Source: Cladocopium goreaui
Lineage: Eukaryota; Sar; Dinophyceae; Suessiales; Symbiodiniaceae
Assembly (NCBI GenBank): GCA_947184155.2
Contig: CAMXCT020002743.1
Span: forward strand, 1-64,000
Direction: 5' to 3'
Length of the DNA: 64,000 bases
Part shown: in pieces, positions 54,584 through 64,000 of the stretch
How positions within the stretch are numbered: position 1 is the first letter of the stretch
How the letters are laid out: every line of letters begins with the position of its first letter
The notes under the pieces: generated by a model
What the model was told of the DNA's origin: nothing
The model's database searches: none
Seen by the model: only the letters and a program-made list of their open reading frames with translations
Made by a program: the position numbers and the translations under genes

Positions 54584-56975
54584 TAGAGATGTATATATAT
54601 ATGTATATATATATATGATCTGAATGAAGGGGTGATTTGGCTTCAGCAAGCAGCTCGTGGTTGACCTGTCTTTCCTCCGAAGGCCGGGCTTTCGTGAAGG
54701 CTGCTTGCGACACGAGCGGAAACACCAACACATGGAGCTGCTTGGTGGCACCGGTGGTGATATTAAAAATTGCACAGAACCGATGTGTTCAGACAATAAC
54801 CTTTGCACACTTATGCCGGCTTTACTGTCCATTCTTATTGGTGTATCATTGCTTAATTAATGTTCATGAAACATTGGGGCGCTTTTATAGGAACCATCGG
54901 GGCTCTGTTTTATATATCGGAGCGGCTTGCAACAATAATGGTTCCGCAGTTTGCGTCGAAGAATTTTACGCTTCTGTCCCAACGTAGCCAGACCCATGCT
55001 CTTAGCCCGCTGCCTTCAACATCAATTCATCCATTTGCGTTTGACCATGTGCTGGGCGTGGGAGGTGATTTGCAATGCTCAAATGTTTAAGACTTGTAGA
55101 CATCAAAAGCGCATGGTTATGGAATTTTGACATTGTGCAAATTCAACTGATGGGTTTTGGTATGTTTCGGACATTTTTGCATATGTTTTCTAGCTACGAA
55201 GAAAATGCACCAACCTTTGACCTTGAGGCAGCTGGCAGAGGGTGAGCACCAAGACCTCCTGCCAAAGGACGGCTAGGTTTACCCGAAGGTCAAAGAGGCC
55301 AATGACCAGATGGGTGTTTGTGGGGTTGCAGTGATACCTGAATATAAATATAATATAACATAAATGAATATATAAGTATGTATATATACACACATATATG
55401 TATATTTCATATATATATATATATACTGTATATTATCAAAATTAAAAAGAACACAAATGCGAATGCAACTATAAATGCAAACATAAACACACACTTAAAT
55501 ACATGCATCCATGCATCCATGCATCCATGCATCCACGCATCCATGCACCCATGGACCCACGCATCCATGCATCCATGCATTCGTGCATCCATGCATCGAC
55601 GCATCCATGCATACATACATGCATGCATTCCATCCAGCCATCCACCCATACATACTTTCTTACACTTTCATGTGTGTGTATTTTTAACATATATATATAT
55701 ATTTCATTGCCAATGTAGCTTACAGCCTCTGGACTTTGGCCCTGGGATCATTTGTGGATCTAGATTTGGGATGGGATGAACGAACGAACACTGAAACTTA
55801 GTGAGTAGATAAGCGACCGTTTCGCCCAAAAGTTGGCAAAGGAACGCAATGTGAAAAGATGGATTTAAGCCGCTGCGCTGTGCATCCCCCAGAGAAATAT
55901 GAACAAAAAATGCATAAGTTGCTAGTTTCAAACATCTCTGTTAAAAACATGCTGCAGTACCTGTCCTGAGGATCCCAACTGCCACGGCTAATATATGCTA
56001 ATACAATGGGTTCAATGGCGCACGCGATGAGAAAGGCTCGTGCATTCCACTTCCACTGAATTTTGAGCCGTGTTGAGCTGCTTGGCAGCTTTACCAGGGT
56101 GCCATAGTTGTAGGTTTTGGCCTGTTATTTTGTGAGCATTGTGCAGCAACCCGTTGACTCGTTGGCTCAAGGTCGGCCTCAAAGTTTGGCCGTGCATTTT
56201 TTTGTCAACCAAACAAAAGGCCTTGCAGGCACATCACAACATGCACGCCTCGCTCCTCCAGAACTCCAGGGACAACAGGTCGTCCACAACGCTGTCTAAA
56301 GGGCTTGGTCATCTCGTTCCAGGGAATTCCTGAATCTGAGCCCAAAACACTGCTCAATGTACGTACTCATGTTCAACTTACACCCATCCACTCCTATAGT
56401 TCAGAGTTCAGAAGCATGTCATTGCAAATGGCGGAAGAGGGGCAGGTGTCAAACTGTCAAACCCCATCATCTAACTACACACAGACACACACTTACATAA
56501 ATGCCCCATCTATAAACCTGGGTAGTTGAAGGGTCTTCACCGGAGAACCAGCCGTAAGTCGTTTCACTAGCCCCCTTTGGGGCCGCCTGGCTTTTCCTGG
56601 CCGGGCCTGCTCAACAGGAGCTGCTTGGCATGCAGACACAACACTGTGGGTGCCCGACCATACCAATTAATTGCACACAAGCACACAAGCACACACACAA
56701 ACTTATACAGATAGAAATACATATGCGTACGTATATATATATATATATGTTAACATATATGTATATATGTATGTATATGTATATGTAGTTATAAATAAGG
56801 AGAGAGAGAGAGAGAGAGAGACAGATGCATGTTTATCCACATAGTGAATCATACTGATGCATACTAAAAGGCACCCTGGCACACTTCTATTTGATTCATC
56901 CTTTGATGTCATGGCGCTGTCGAGCCCAGGCCACGGTCGTTCCAGGGTTCCTCCATCAAGGCAGAATGCCACAGA
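54143..56975. other. no supported gene
   Basis: The stretch contains (TA)n tracts at 54360-54390 and 55370-55430, a (GAGA)n run at 54553-54585 and a second at 56800-56822. It also has an 8-bp (GCATCCAT)n array at 55503-55640. An exon-like frame, MHQPLTLRQLAEGEHQDLLP at about 55206-55265, is weak. Confidence 0.45.
55503..55640. repeat. (GCATCCAT)n octamer array
   Basis: About 16 near-perfect 8-bp units with variants GCATCCAC and GCACCCAT. Both strands stay open (HPCIHASM or MDAWMHGC readings) because the octamer lacks stops. Confidence 0.95.
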
Positions 56976-59690
56976 TGAATTTGGCCATCCTGGGATCCAT
57001 TGCCCCGTTCATCGTGGTGGTGGATGTCATTGGGGTGGTCCCTTGGCTGCGAAGGAATCGAGACAGGATGTGTCACGAATGTTTAACGAATGTTTGGAAG
57101 TCTGATCTCACATTGTTGGAATTGCGGAAGGCGCTCCAAGCAATGCACATTGCACACAGACATATATATATAGATATAGATAATTATGTGAATAATTATA
57201 TATACAATATATATATAATATACAATGTATATATAAATATATATATAATATATAATGTACATATAATATAGTATATATATAATATATAATGTATAATAGA
57301 TAATATATAACATATAATATACAATGTATAATAGATAATAGATAATATAATAGATAATAGATAATACATAATAGATAATATATAATGGGATAACATATAA
57401 TAGATAATAGATAACAATAGATAATAGATAATATATAATATATAATATACAATATATATATATATATAGTATATAATATATAATATATAATAAACTATAA
57501 TATACTATAATATATATATATGATATATATATAATATATATATAATATATATAATATATAATATATATATATAATATATATAATATATATAATATATATA
57601 ATATATATAATATATATAATATATATAATATATATAATATATATAATATATATTATATATATGATATATATAATATATAATATATATATAATATATATTA
57701 TATATATAATATATATAATATATATAATATATATAATATATATTATATATATTATATATATGATATATATATAATATATAATATATATATAATATTATAT
57801 ATATAATATATATAATATATAATATAATATATATATAATATATATAATATAATATAATATATATAATATAATATAATATATATATATATATAATATATAT
57901 AATATATAATATATATATATATATTGTATATGTATATTATTATGTATATATATATATACCTATGCATAACGATATAAAATTACATGTTAATATTATAATC
58001 CGCGTATAAAGGCACAATATCTCGCTCGGAGCTCAGGTGGCATTCACCGCAATGGGCATTGGCCCGCTCGCATCTTGGCGCTGGGCTGGGCTCTACTCGT
58101 GAGGACAGGAACACACAGGAAAACCTCTCAATCAATCATCAGCAGTGTTGAGATTTCACGGAGATGTGGGGTAGAGGCACCGACAGTTGCCCAGAGCTTC
58201 GACATATTGGAGCTTCAAGCACCCTGAACTTTGGTTCAGTTTGCCCTTCAAAGTTTGCATACTTGATGCTCATCAGGACCACTTGAATAACATCTATGAT
58301 TCTATGATGCATGGAAAAAAGGCCGTTCCTGATTTATAGGTTGAATTGTTGAAGCTGCTACAATCCACAACGCATAAATCTTGAATCGGCGCAGCACCGC
58401 GAATGGGTCAGCACGTGATGCTGTGCTGCCAGCTGAGGTATACAATGCTGTAGCTGATGCCACCATGAATCAAGCATCTCGGCAAAAGTATTCCCATATA
58501 TTCCCATGCTTCCTCCTCAGCTTCACCAGTACCCAAGATTCTCAGGCTGGAAATGCGGCCGCTGCGGCGGCGGGCGGCTTCATGGCATTGCTGTTCGTCT
58601 TGGACTTTTATTTGATGCCACTTGGTGAGGATCATCAAGGGTTGCTGGTTGGCGGCTTCATCCCCAGCTAATGGAAGATCATGGGGAAGATTTATCGGGG
58701 GATTGGTTGAAATCATCAACCAAGTCACAATTGAGAGCCAAAGGAACTGCATCATGACGTGGTCCATGTGGTATGTTGGTGAGACCAGATGCTTCGCAGC
58801 CAACCCGCAATGCCTCCCTGCCCAAACCAAGGCCAATCTTGGCTCAGATGTTCTTTGGAACACTGCTGGTAGGTGGGAGATAGTGGGAGCACCTGCAGTC
58901 CAAACGATTTGACTTTCTCCTCTGGACGCCCTGGCTCCAGGTTTTGTCTTTGCCGCCGCCATCCTGAAAGGGATTGTGTATCCCTGGGTTGGTACCTCAG
59001 CGTATCGATGTCAGGTGTCAGTGGCCCAGGTGCTATGGGAGTGGCCCAGGTCGGGTGATGGCAGCTGGTGACTGTAGTGATGTTTGAGGCACCGGGGCTT
59101 TTGTGCATTGCCTTGCCGATCATCTACATGGGCTGGCTGCGGGTGGCCACCTCAGTGGGCTGGATGGTCACCTAGTCATTTCAAACTCCCAACACCCAAC
59201 ACGTCATCGCTGAAACTTACATAAACTGACCCATGCCATGACCAAGGGCTTTGTCTTTCGGCCTGGCAAAGTCACCCCAGCGGAGTGGCTTGGATTTTTC
59301 AACGGCTGGAACTCTATATGAAATGGCCACAGCCATTCACCAAATCCATCGGAGTCTTCCCCCTTTTTCCATTTTCCACTTTCCCATCTGAACTTGTTGG
59401 GGTAGAAAAGGATAGAAAAGCGAGGTTTATTTGGAAAGTGCTGATGTCCGCTCTGGTTCGCGGGAGTGGACAGAAGTGTTTGGCCCAAACAGATGCAGGG
59501 GAAAGGCTCATGATGGTTCATGATACTCCTGATTCCGGCATGTAGGGGATAGATACGACATGACCTGACACGATATGATCAGAACGATGCCATGAGTGCG
59601 TGCTCCCCCAAGATGCGCCAAGGTTCTTATGGCCAGCAGCGATGACTTTTTCCGCTGCCTTTGTGGCGATCATGTTTGCTCTCACCTCAG
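56976..59690 (+). CDS. multi-pass membrane protein, partial, five exons
   Basis: Exons: 56976-~57061 (MNLAILGSIAPFIVVVDVIG, then VVPWLRR), 58546-58624 (GGFMALLFVLDFYLMPL), 58941-58987 (GFVFAAAILKGIVYPW), 59089-~59168 (APGLLCIALPIIYMGWL) and ~59617-59690 (RFLWPAAMTFSAAFVAIMFA). The joins 58624/58941 (GT donor) and 58987/59089 (GT donor, AG|G) keep the frame and yield hydrophobic helices separated by short loops. At least five membrane segments are implied. The family is not recognised; transporter or channel is a guess. The first and last exons are linked by position only. A possible further exon lies at 63313-63404. Confidence 0.5.
57170..57965. repeat. ~800-bp TATATAATA tract
   Basis: An almost pure A/T segment of TATATAATA, ATAATAGATA and TATATATGATA units lies between the first two membrane-protein exons. 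Reverse open frames of Ile/Tyr residues are compositional. Confidence 0.97.
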
Positions 59691-59974
59691 ACGCGGGGGG
59701 GGTTGGTCATGAATCTAAATCCCCCTATGAACATTCCTCTATAGCCACTCACTTTGCACCTACTAAGTGCAGTTCCGGTAGTCAGCTGTAGAATTTCAAA
59801 AACCCAAGAAAATCCGCGAAAGCCTGCAAACTTTACACGAAAAATACCTTTGGACTCACTGATGATCGAAGGAAGTTTAGAAGTCAAACTTCCGACAATA
59901 TGGACAGATGAAAAGTGGGAAGAATCAGAGAAGAGAAGAGAAAAGGAAGAAGCTCAGAGAAGAGAAAGAGTCAT

Positions 59975-60415
59975 TTTTCACAAACAATCTTTGACACGCC
60001 ATCTTTCACACCACTTTGTCCCACACCATCTTTCACACACCACTTTGTCTCAATTCTCACACCACTTTGTCTCACACCATCTTTCACCACACCATCTTTC
60101 ACACACCATCTTTCACCACACCATCTTTCACACACCATTTTTCACACACCATCTTTCACCACACCATCTTTCACACACCACTTTGTCACACACCATCTTT
60201 GACACACCACCTTTCACCCACCATCTTTGACACACCATTTTTCGCACGCAACTTTGTCACATGCTCTCTTTCGCACAGAACTTTCACGCACACCATCTTG
60301 GACACACTACTGTACACTACACTACACTACATTACACTACACTAAATTACACTACACTAATTACACCGCCCCACAACTACACTACACTAATTACATTACA
60401 CTACAACTACAACTT
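59975..60415. repeat. ACACCATCTTTCAC minisatellite passing into (ACACT)n
   Basis: Units of 14-21 bp (CACACCATCTTTCAC, CACACCACTTTGTC) run to about 60300, followed by ACACTACACTACA and AATTACACTACA units to about 60415. It is preceded by a GAAGAGAGAAGAG purine run at 59925-59965. Confidence 0.9.
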
Positions 60416-60419
60416 TGAA

Positions 60420-61026
60420 ACTATAGTTTCCTATCTTTGAAACTTCCGCCGCCGCCTTGTGCGGTACTACTGGTATTGTATCTTATAATATATGAAACCT
60501 TGGTTTGTGAGTTTATACCCACAGGGTTTGCAACAAGCAACGGTTCAAGATTTGCTACAATGCATTTTTGAGAATCTGGTGGTTCGCTAAGGAAATGCCA
60601 AAATATGCTACACCGTGCATGTTGCAGGAATATTTTTCCCCAATGATGTAATTATATAATCAATATTCTGAATATTATTCGATATTTTTTTCGATATCTG
60701 TGCGAGAGTTTGAAAGGCATGGTCAAGGACGTGGTGACGTGGGCATGGTGATTTACACCACTGACATCTGGTAATTTGCTACAATAAAAGTGGCCAGCAG
60801 CTTTCACTCGCAAGGTTAGAGTTCAATGTCATTTTCCAGGTGGAACCGATAGCAGCCACAAATACTGTATTTGACCACAGAGATTCATTTGATGTAGAGT
60901 CGTAGCGAGAAAATGTGAGCTTAAGCTGGATAGTGCCCGCGAATGCAAAAGAACCACTTTGCAAAGGCCACGTTGGGAATGGACCATGCACTTCCATGCC
61001 CCACAAGTACAGCGAAAACCTAGCAA
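60420..61026 (+). other. region upstream of orphan ORF
   Basis: A + frame at about 60841-61020 reads VEPIAATNTVFDHRDSFDVE, a stop, then RENVSLSWIVPANAKEPL. It could be a decayed 5' extension of the ORF that starts at 61027, in another frame. Nothing else was seen. Confidence 0.3.
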
Positions 61027-61611
61027 ATGCCCCAAGACATGATGCGGGACAGGGTTGCGCCAAAGCATGGTGAAAGGATCAAAAGATTGGAAAACATATG
61101 GGTACGGTCCACTGATGTCCAGTTAAACACAGCTAGGTGCACCCAGCACCAAGGCATGGTTGATCTTCGTGTTTGGCAGCGGCCGCAACTGGTCAGAAGA
61201 GACCAAGTAGGGTCCTCAGCGGACACCGCAAGTTCAAAGGGTGGAAAACTGCTACTTGTGGGCATCAAATGCATAAAACATAGGGCACCAAATGGTACGG
61301 GTTGGTTTTACAATGTGATATATCCTTTGGATGGTATGTCATTGAAAAAAAATGAACCAAATGGAAACCATCACTCGTTTATTGAGGTGATTGATTTTGA
61401 CAGTCCACTATCACCGAGGCTATGGCTGACAGAGGAGAACAATGACGTTTTTGCCTACCTTTGGTCCAACGGCACAACCACCCTGAACTACACGATTCAT
61501 TGTTCGAATTCGAAAAACGTTTCGCATTTCAGATGCTTGGCAGCAAGCGTTGGGGTTGGTGATGTTCATAGATTGCTGGATGAGCACATGCCATGTATGC
61601 AGATGAATTGA
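61027..61611 (+). CDS. unrecognised 194-residue ORF
   Basis: A single open frame of 194 codons has balanced composition, unlike the repeat-derived frames. It has no signal peptide or membrane segment. Features are a basic N-terminal third (RIKRLENIWVR, VWQRPQLVRRDQV), a middle with GWFYNVIYPLDGMSLKKNEP, then RLWLTEENNDVFAYLWSNGT and potential N-glycosylation sites NGT, NYT and NVS. Parts resemble extracellular or carbohydrate-associated beta-rich proteins in composition only. It could be a retroposed or exon fragment. The opposite strand has only short frames. Confidence 0.35.
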   Translation: MPQDMMRDRVAPKHGERIKRLENIWVRSTDVQLNTARCTQHQGMVDLRVWQRPQLVRRDQVGSSADTASSKGGKLLLVGIKCIKHRAPNGTGWFYNVIYPLDGMSLKKNEPNGNHHSFIEVIDFDSPLSPRLWLTEENNDVFAYLWSNGTTTLNYTIHCSNSKNVSHFRCLAASVGVGDVHRLLDEHMPCMQMN

Positions 61612-61644
61612 AAGTTGAATTGAACCCCTGTTGCCGCACACCTT

Positions 61645-61735
61645 GCTTGCTCCCTTGCTCCCTTGCTCCCTTGCTCCCTTGCTCGCTTGCTCGCTCGCTC
61701 GCTCGCTTGCTTGCTTGCCTGCTTCCTTTCTGCAC
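61645..61735. repeat. TTGCTCCC/TTGCTCGC octamer array
   Basis: About ten 8-bp units drift from CTTGCTCC to GCTCGCTC to GCTTGCCT. The reverse strand reads as Ala/Ser/Glu/Arg. Confidence 0.9.
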
Positions 61736-61739
61736 CGCA

Positions 61740-62454
61740 TGTAGAAGAAATGCATCCTCAACTTCGGCTATCTAGGGGCGGACAATTGGGAAACAATCCT
61801 TCAAGAGTCAAAGTAGCTCAAGGGTCCATCCTCCGCTGGCAGGAAACTGCTCCGTTTTTTGTTGGTTGTACCGGTCCTTCAAGGACCCGTAAAAAACATG
61901 CTTTAACTATTAAAACATGCGCCATACTATTTCAATATATTTCAATGGTGCTGCGCTTCTCAAGGGGGGACCTCCATCACTTCGAGGTAATGACGAGCAG
62001 GCCATTCTGCTTGCGGCGTGCACGTCTGCTGCCAACGCTGCTTGGAGGGTCACCGGCAACGGTACTTTTGGAGATGTTGGGGTAACCACCAGCAGAAACG
62101 TAGATTCAACCCCGTCAAAATGCGTACATTCGCCATGAGGCAAACAGCGGGATTTGCCTACAGGAAGGTGGATATGAGTAGCAAATATGCGGATTTCGGC
62201 AACAGACAAGAGTTATGCTTTGGTTGGCATAAAGGGGGACGCGTTGGTGAAAGACACCCCATCGAATAGCTACAGTTCATTTGCAGGTTGAACTCGTTTG
62301 GGTACTGGATGGTACCTGTTACAGGTAATTACAGGTCGAAGGTGCAGTCAAACGGGATTTGAATCCCTGACCTGAAATGATCAGAATTTTCGACATTCAG
62401 TTGTCGCCAGAATATTGTGGGGCATTGCGGGAAACTCCCGGTATCAAAAATTTG
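61740..62454. other. no supported gene
   Basis: A + frame at 61917-62138 (GNDEQAILLAACTSAANAAW) and a continuation at 62140-62265 (TAGFAYRKVDMSSKYADFGN) are mildly coding-like. No family is recognised. Confidence 0.25.
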
Positions 62455-62565
62455 ATAGACAGAGACATGGACAGAGACACAGACAGAGACAGAGACGTCT
62501 GAGACGACAGATAGGTAATGATAGATAGAGCCACAATAAATATATACGTAGATACAGATAGATAC

Positions 62566-62606
<41 letters not shown>

Positions 62607-62760
62607 TAGATAGACAGATAGAGAGATAGAGAGATAGAGAGATAGAGAGATAGAGAGATAGGCAGATAGAGAGATAGGCAGATAGAGAGATAGGCAGATA
62701 GAAAGATAGAGAGATAGAGAGATAGAGAGATAGGTAGATAGATAGAAAGCCAACGATAGA
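62455..62760. repeat. (GACA)n/(GATA)n compound microsatellite
   Basis: ACAGAGAC units pass into (GACA)n, then GATAGAGA and GATAGGCA units, about 300 bp in all. Reverse frames read Ser/Leu/Tyr (LSLYLSISL) and are compositional. Confidence 0.95.
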
Positions 62761-62874
62761 GAAACAAAAACTACCAATTAATACATGCCAACTCATCATA
62801 AACCATGAGCACACGAAACACATCGCAGAAACATGCATTCACATAACGGACAGATTACAGGATGGTAAGTGTAT

Positions 62875-63200
62875 GTATATTATATATATATATATATGTT
62901 ATATCTTTTATATTATTTTTTTTATAGTATTATATTCTATTACATAATATTATATTGCAGATTATATCATACTATATTTTCTTAGATCATATTATCTTTT
63001 ATTGTATCAGATCATTTCATATTATATTCTATTCTATTATCTTATCTTATCTTATATTATATTAAATCATATTTTACTATATATATTATATTATGTTATA
63101 TCATATTATATTATATTATATTACAGTATATTATAGTATATTATGTTTTCTTATGTTATTTTATATTATATTATGTTTTATTATATGACAGTATATGTTT
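62875..63200. repeat. TTATATTATAT tract
   Basis: A/T-rich 5-10 bp units such as TTATATTATA and ATCATATTAT end in a T9/A9 palindrome at about 63199-63216. Confidence 0.9.
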
Positions 63201-63312
63201 TTTTTTAAAAAAAAACATGTGTATGCGTATAATGTAACTGTAAACATGTATGCGATGATTGCATCTGTGTGCACAGGAGGCCGCGCAAACACTACCTTAA
63301 TTTCGCAACTCA

Positions 63313-63404
63313 GGTTTGGTTCTTGCAATGGACCGGTCCCTTTGTACTTGCCTTCTGCCGCTGGGCGGCATTCCAGATTTGCAGTTCCGCTCTCGCTCAA
63401 ATTT
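63313..63404 (+). CDS. candidate membrane-segment exon
   Basis: After CAACTCAG|G the frame reads VWFLQWTGPFVLAFCRWAAF and QICSSALAQI, a hydrophobic helix-like stretch. It could belong to the membrane protein at 56976-59690 or to another gene entering from the left. No join was verified. Confidence 0.25.
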
Positions 63405-64000
63405 TAGAGGTCCCAAACATTCTCAAACTGGGTGTCTCAAAATCGCGAAGACTCGTGTTCAAAACGTTTTTCCTAATTTTCCTATGTTTTTCCTCTCCCA
63501 TTGCTTTGGGGAATTTAGGGATTTGGACTTGTAGAGGAGCAGGGGCACGTGCCAATGGAGAGCTGGGCCTGTGAGGCAATTTCGTGACGGCGTTGTTCGT
63601 GTACCTCTTTATGCACGTCTCCCGAAGGGTAGTGATGGTCAATGGAGACGGAGAGGCTTCGCGGCTGCAATCATGTCGCACTGGTCCAAATCAAGACGTG
63701 GCTTCCTACAGGAAAATTTCTCCATGTTTCCCCGTTCACTGTGCAAACGTACCATCATGTAAAGGAGGATAAAGGAGGTGGGTTTGAGCTGGATATATTT
63801 TTGGAAAACCCTGTTTCAGCCCTTGGCCGTACGGGCCGTACGCCAAGCAATTTCAATTGTCAGCCTTTGGGTCCCAATAATAGTTGTGCTTCATTGCCGT
63901 AACACAAAGCAGGGTGTGGGCAGAAGACCCGTCACAGGATGGAAGTCTCCACACCATTTTTCTTATACCCGCAAAAAGCAGGTGATTCTGAAACAGGTGT
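63405..64000. other. no supported gene
   Basis: Several short overlapping frames on both strands and no recognisable motif. Confidence 0.35.

Noticed and set aside
56158-56171. GTTGGCTCAAG as a third spliced-leader relic
   Set aside because: Only ten bases match, upstream bases do not, and no intronless gene follows.
62329-62838. 169-codon reverse frame rich in Leu/Ser/Tyr
   Set aside because: Antisense of a (GATA)n/(GACA)n microsatellite.

Overview
The window looks like nuclear DNA of a dinoflagellate, most likely a Symbiodiniaceae-type alga. The evidence is (i) genes cut into many very short exons (16-120 nt) whose reading frames join only if about half the introns start with GC or GA instead of GT, nearly always ending AG|G; (ii) a retroelement joining reverse transcriptase, RNase H, a C5-cytosine methyltransferase and a tyrosine recombinase; (iii) an intronless ubiquitin-like/RCC1-like repeat gene with a possible spliced-leader relic upstream; (iv) very heavy loading with tandem arrays. 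No bacterial-type operons, tRNA, rRNA or CRISPR were seen.

Layout. 0-8.5 kb: exons of a TPR-repeat protein on the + strand. One 3.7-kb intron holds two large arrays: a 126-bp (42-residue) Cys/His-motif repeat and a ~193-bp satellite. 9.4-14.95 kb: a 60-bp satellite with a ~350-bp spacer module repeated three times, a fourth copy being cut by the retroelement. 14.96-19.33 kb: the retroelement, 5'-truncated, with 3' repeats. 19.4-19.8 kb: last two exons of an unknown gene. 20.1-21.4 kb: the intronless Ubl-RCC1-like gene with two indels. 22.0-24.0 kb: a ~2-kb TAGTAGTATCATGG-type satellite. 25.3-26.0 kb: a HIT-family protein with an N-terminal zinc ribbon.

28.5-30.5 kb: coiled-coil exons. 32.5-40.6 kb: a cyclic-nucleotide-binding-domain/protein-kinase (PKG-like) gene of at least 24 exons. 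47.4-48.7 kb: a polypyrimidine tract inside direct repeats, then a decayed second Ubl-RCC1-like copy. 49.5-54.1 kb: a glutathione S-transferase gene with a hairpin array in an intron. 56.9-59.7 kb: exons of a multi-pass membrane protein with an 800-bp (TA)-rich tract in an intron. 61.0-61.6 kb: an unrecognised single ORF. The rest is intron or intergenic sequence with microsatellites.

All recognised genes lie on the + strand. They are unrelated housekeeping or signalling genes rather than one pathway. The most notable content is the methyltransferase-carrying retroelement with a split RNase H domain, and the exon map showing pervasive non-GT donors and microexons.
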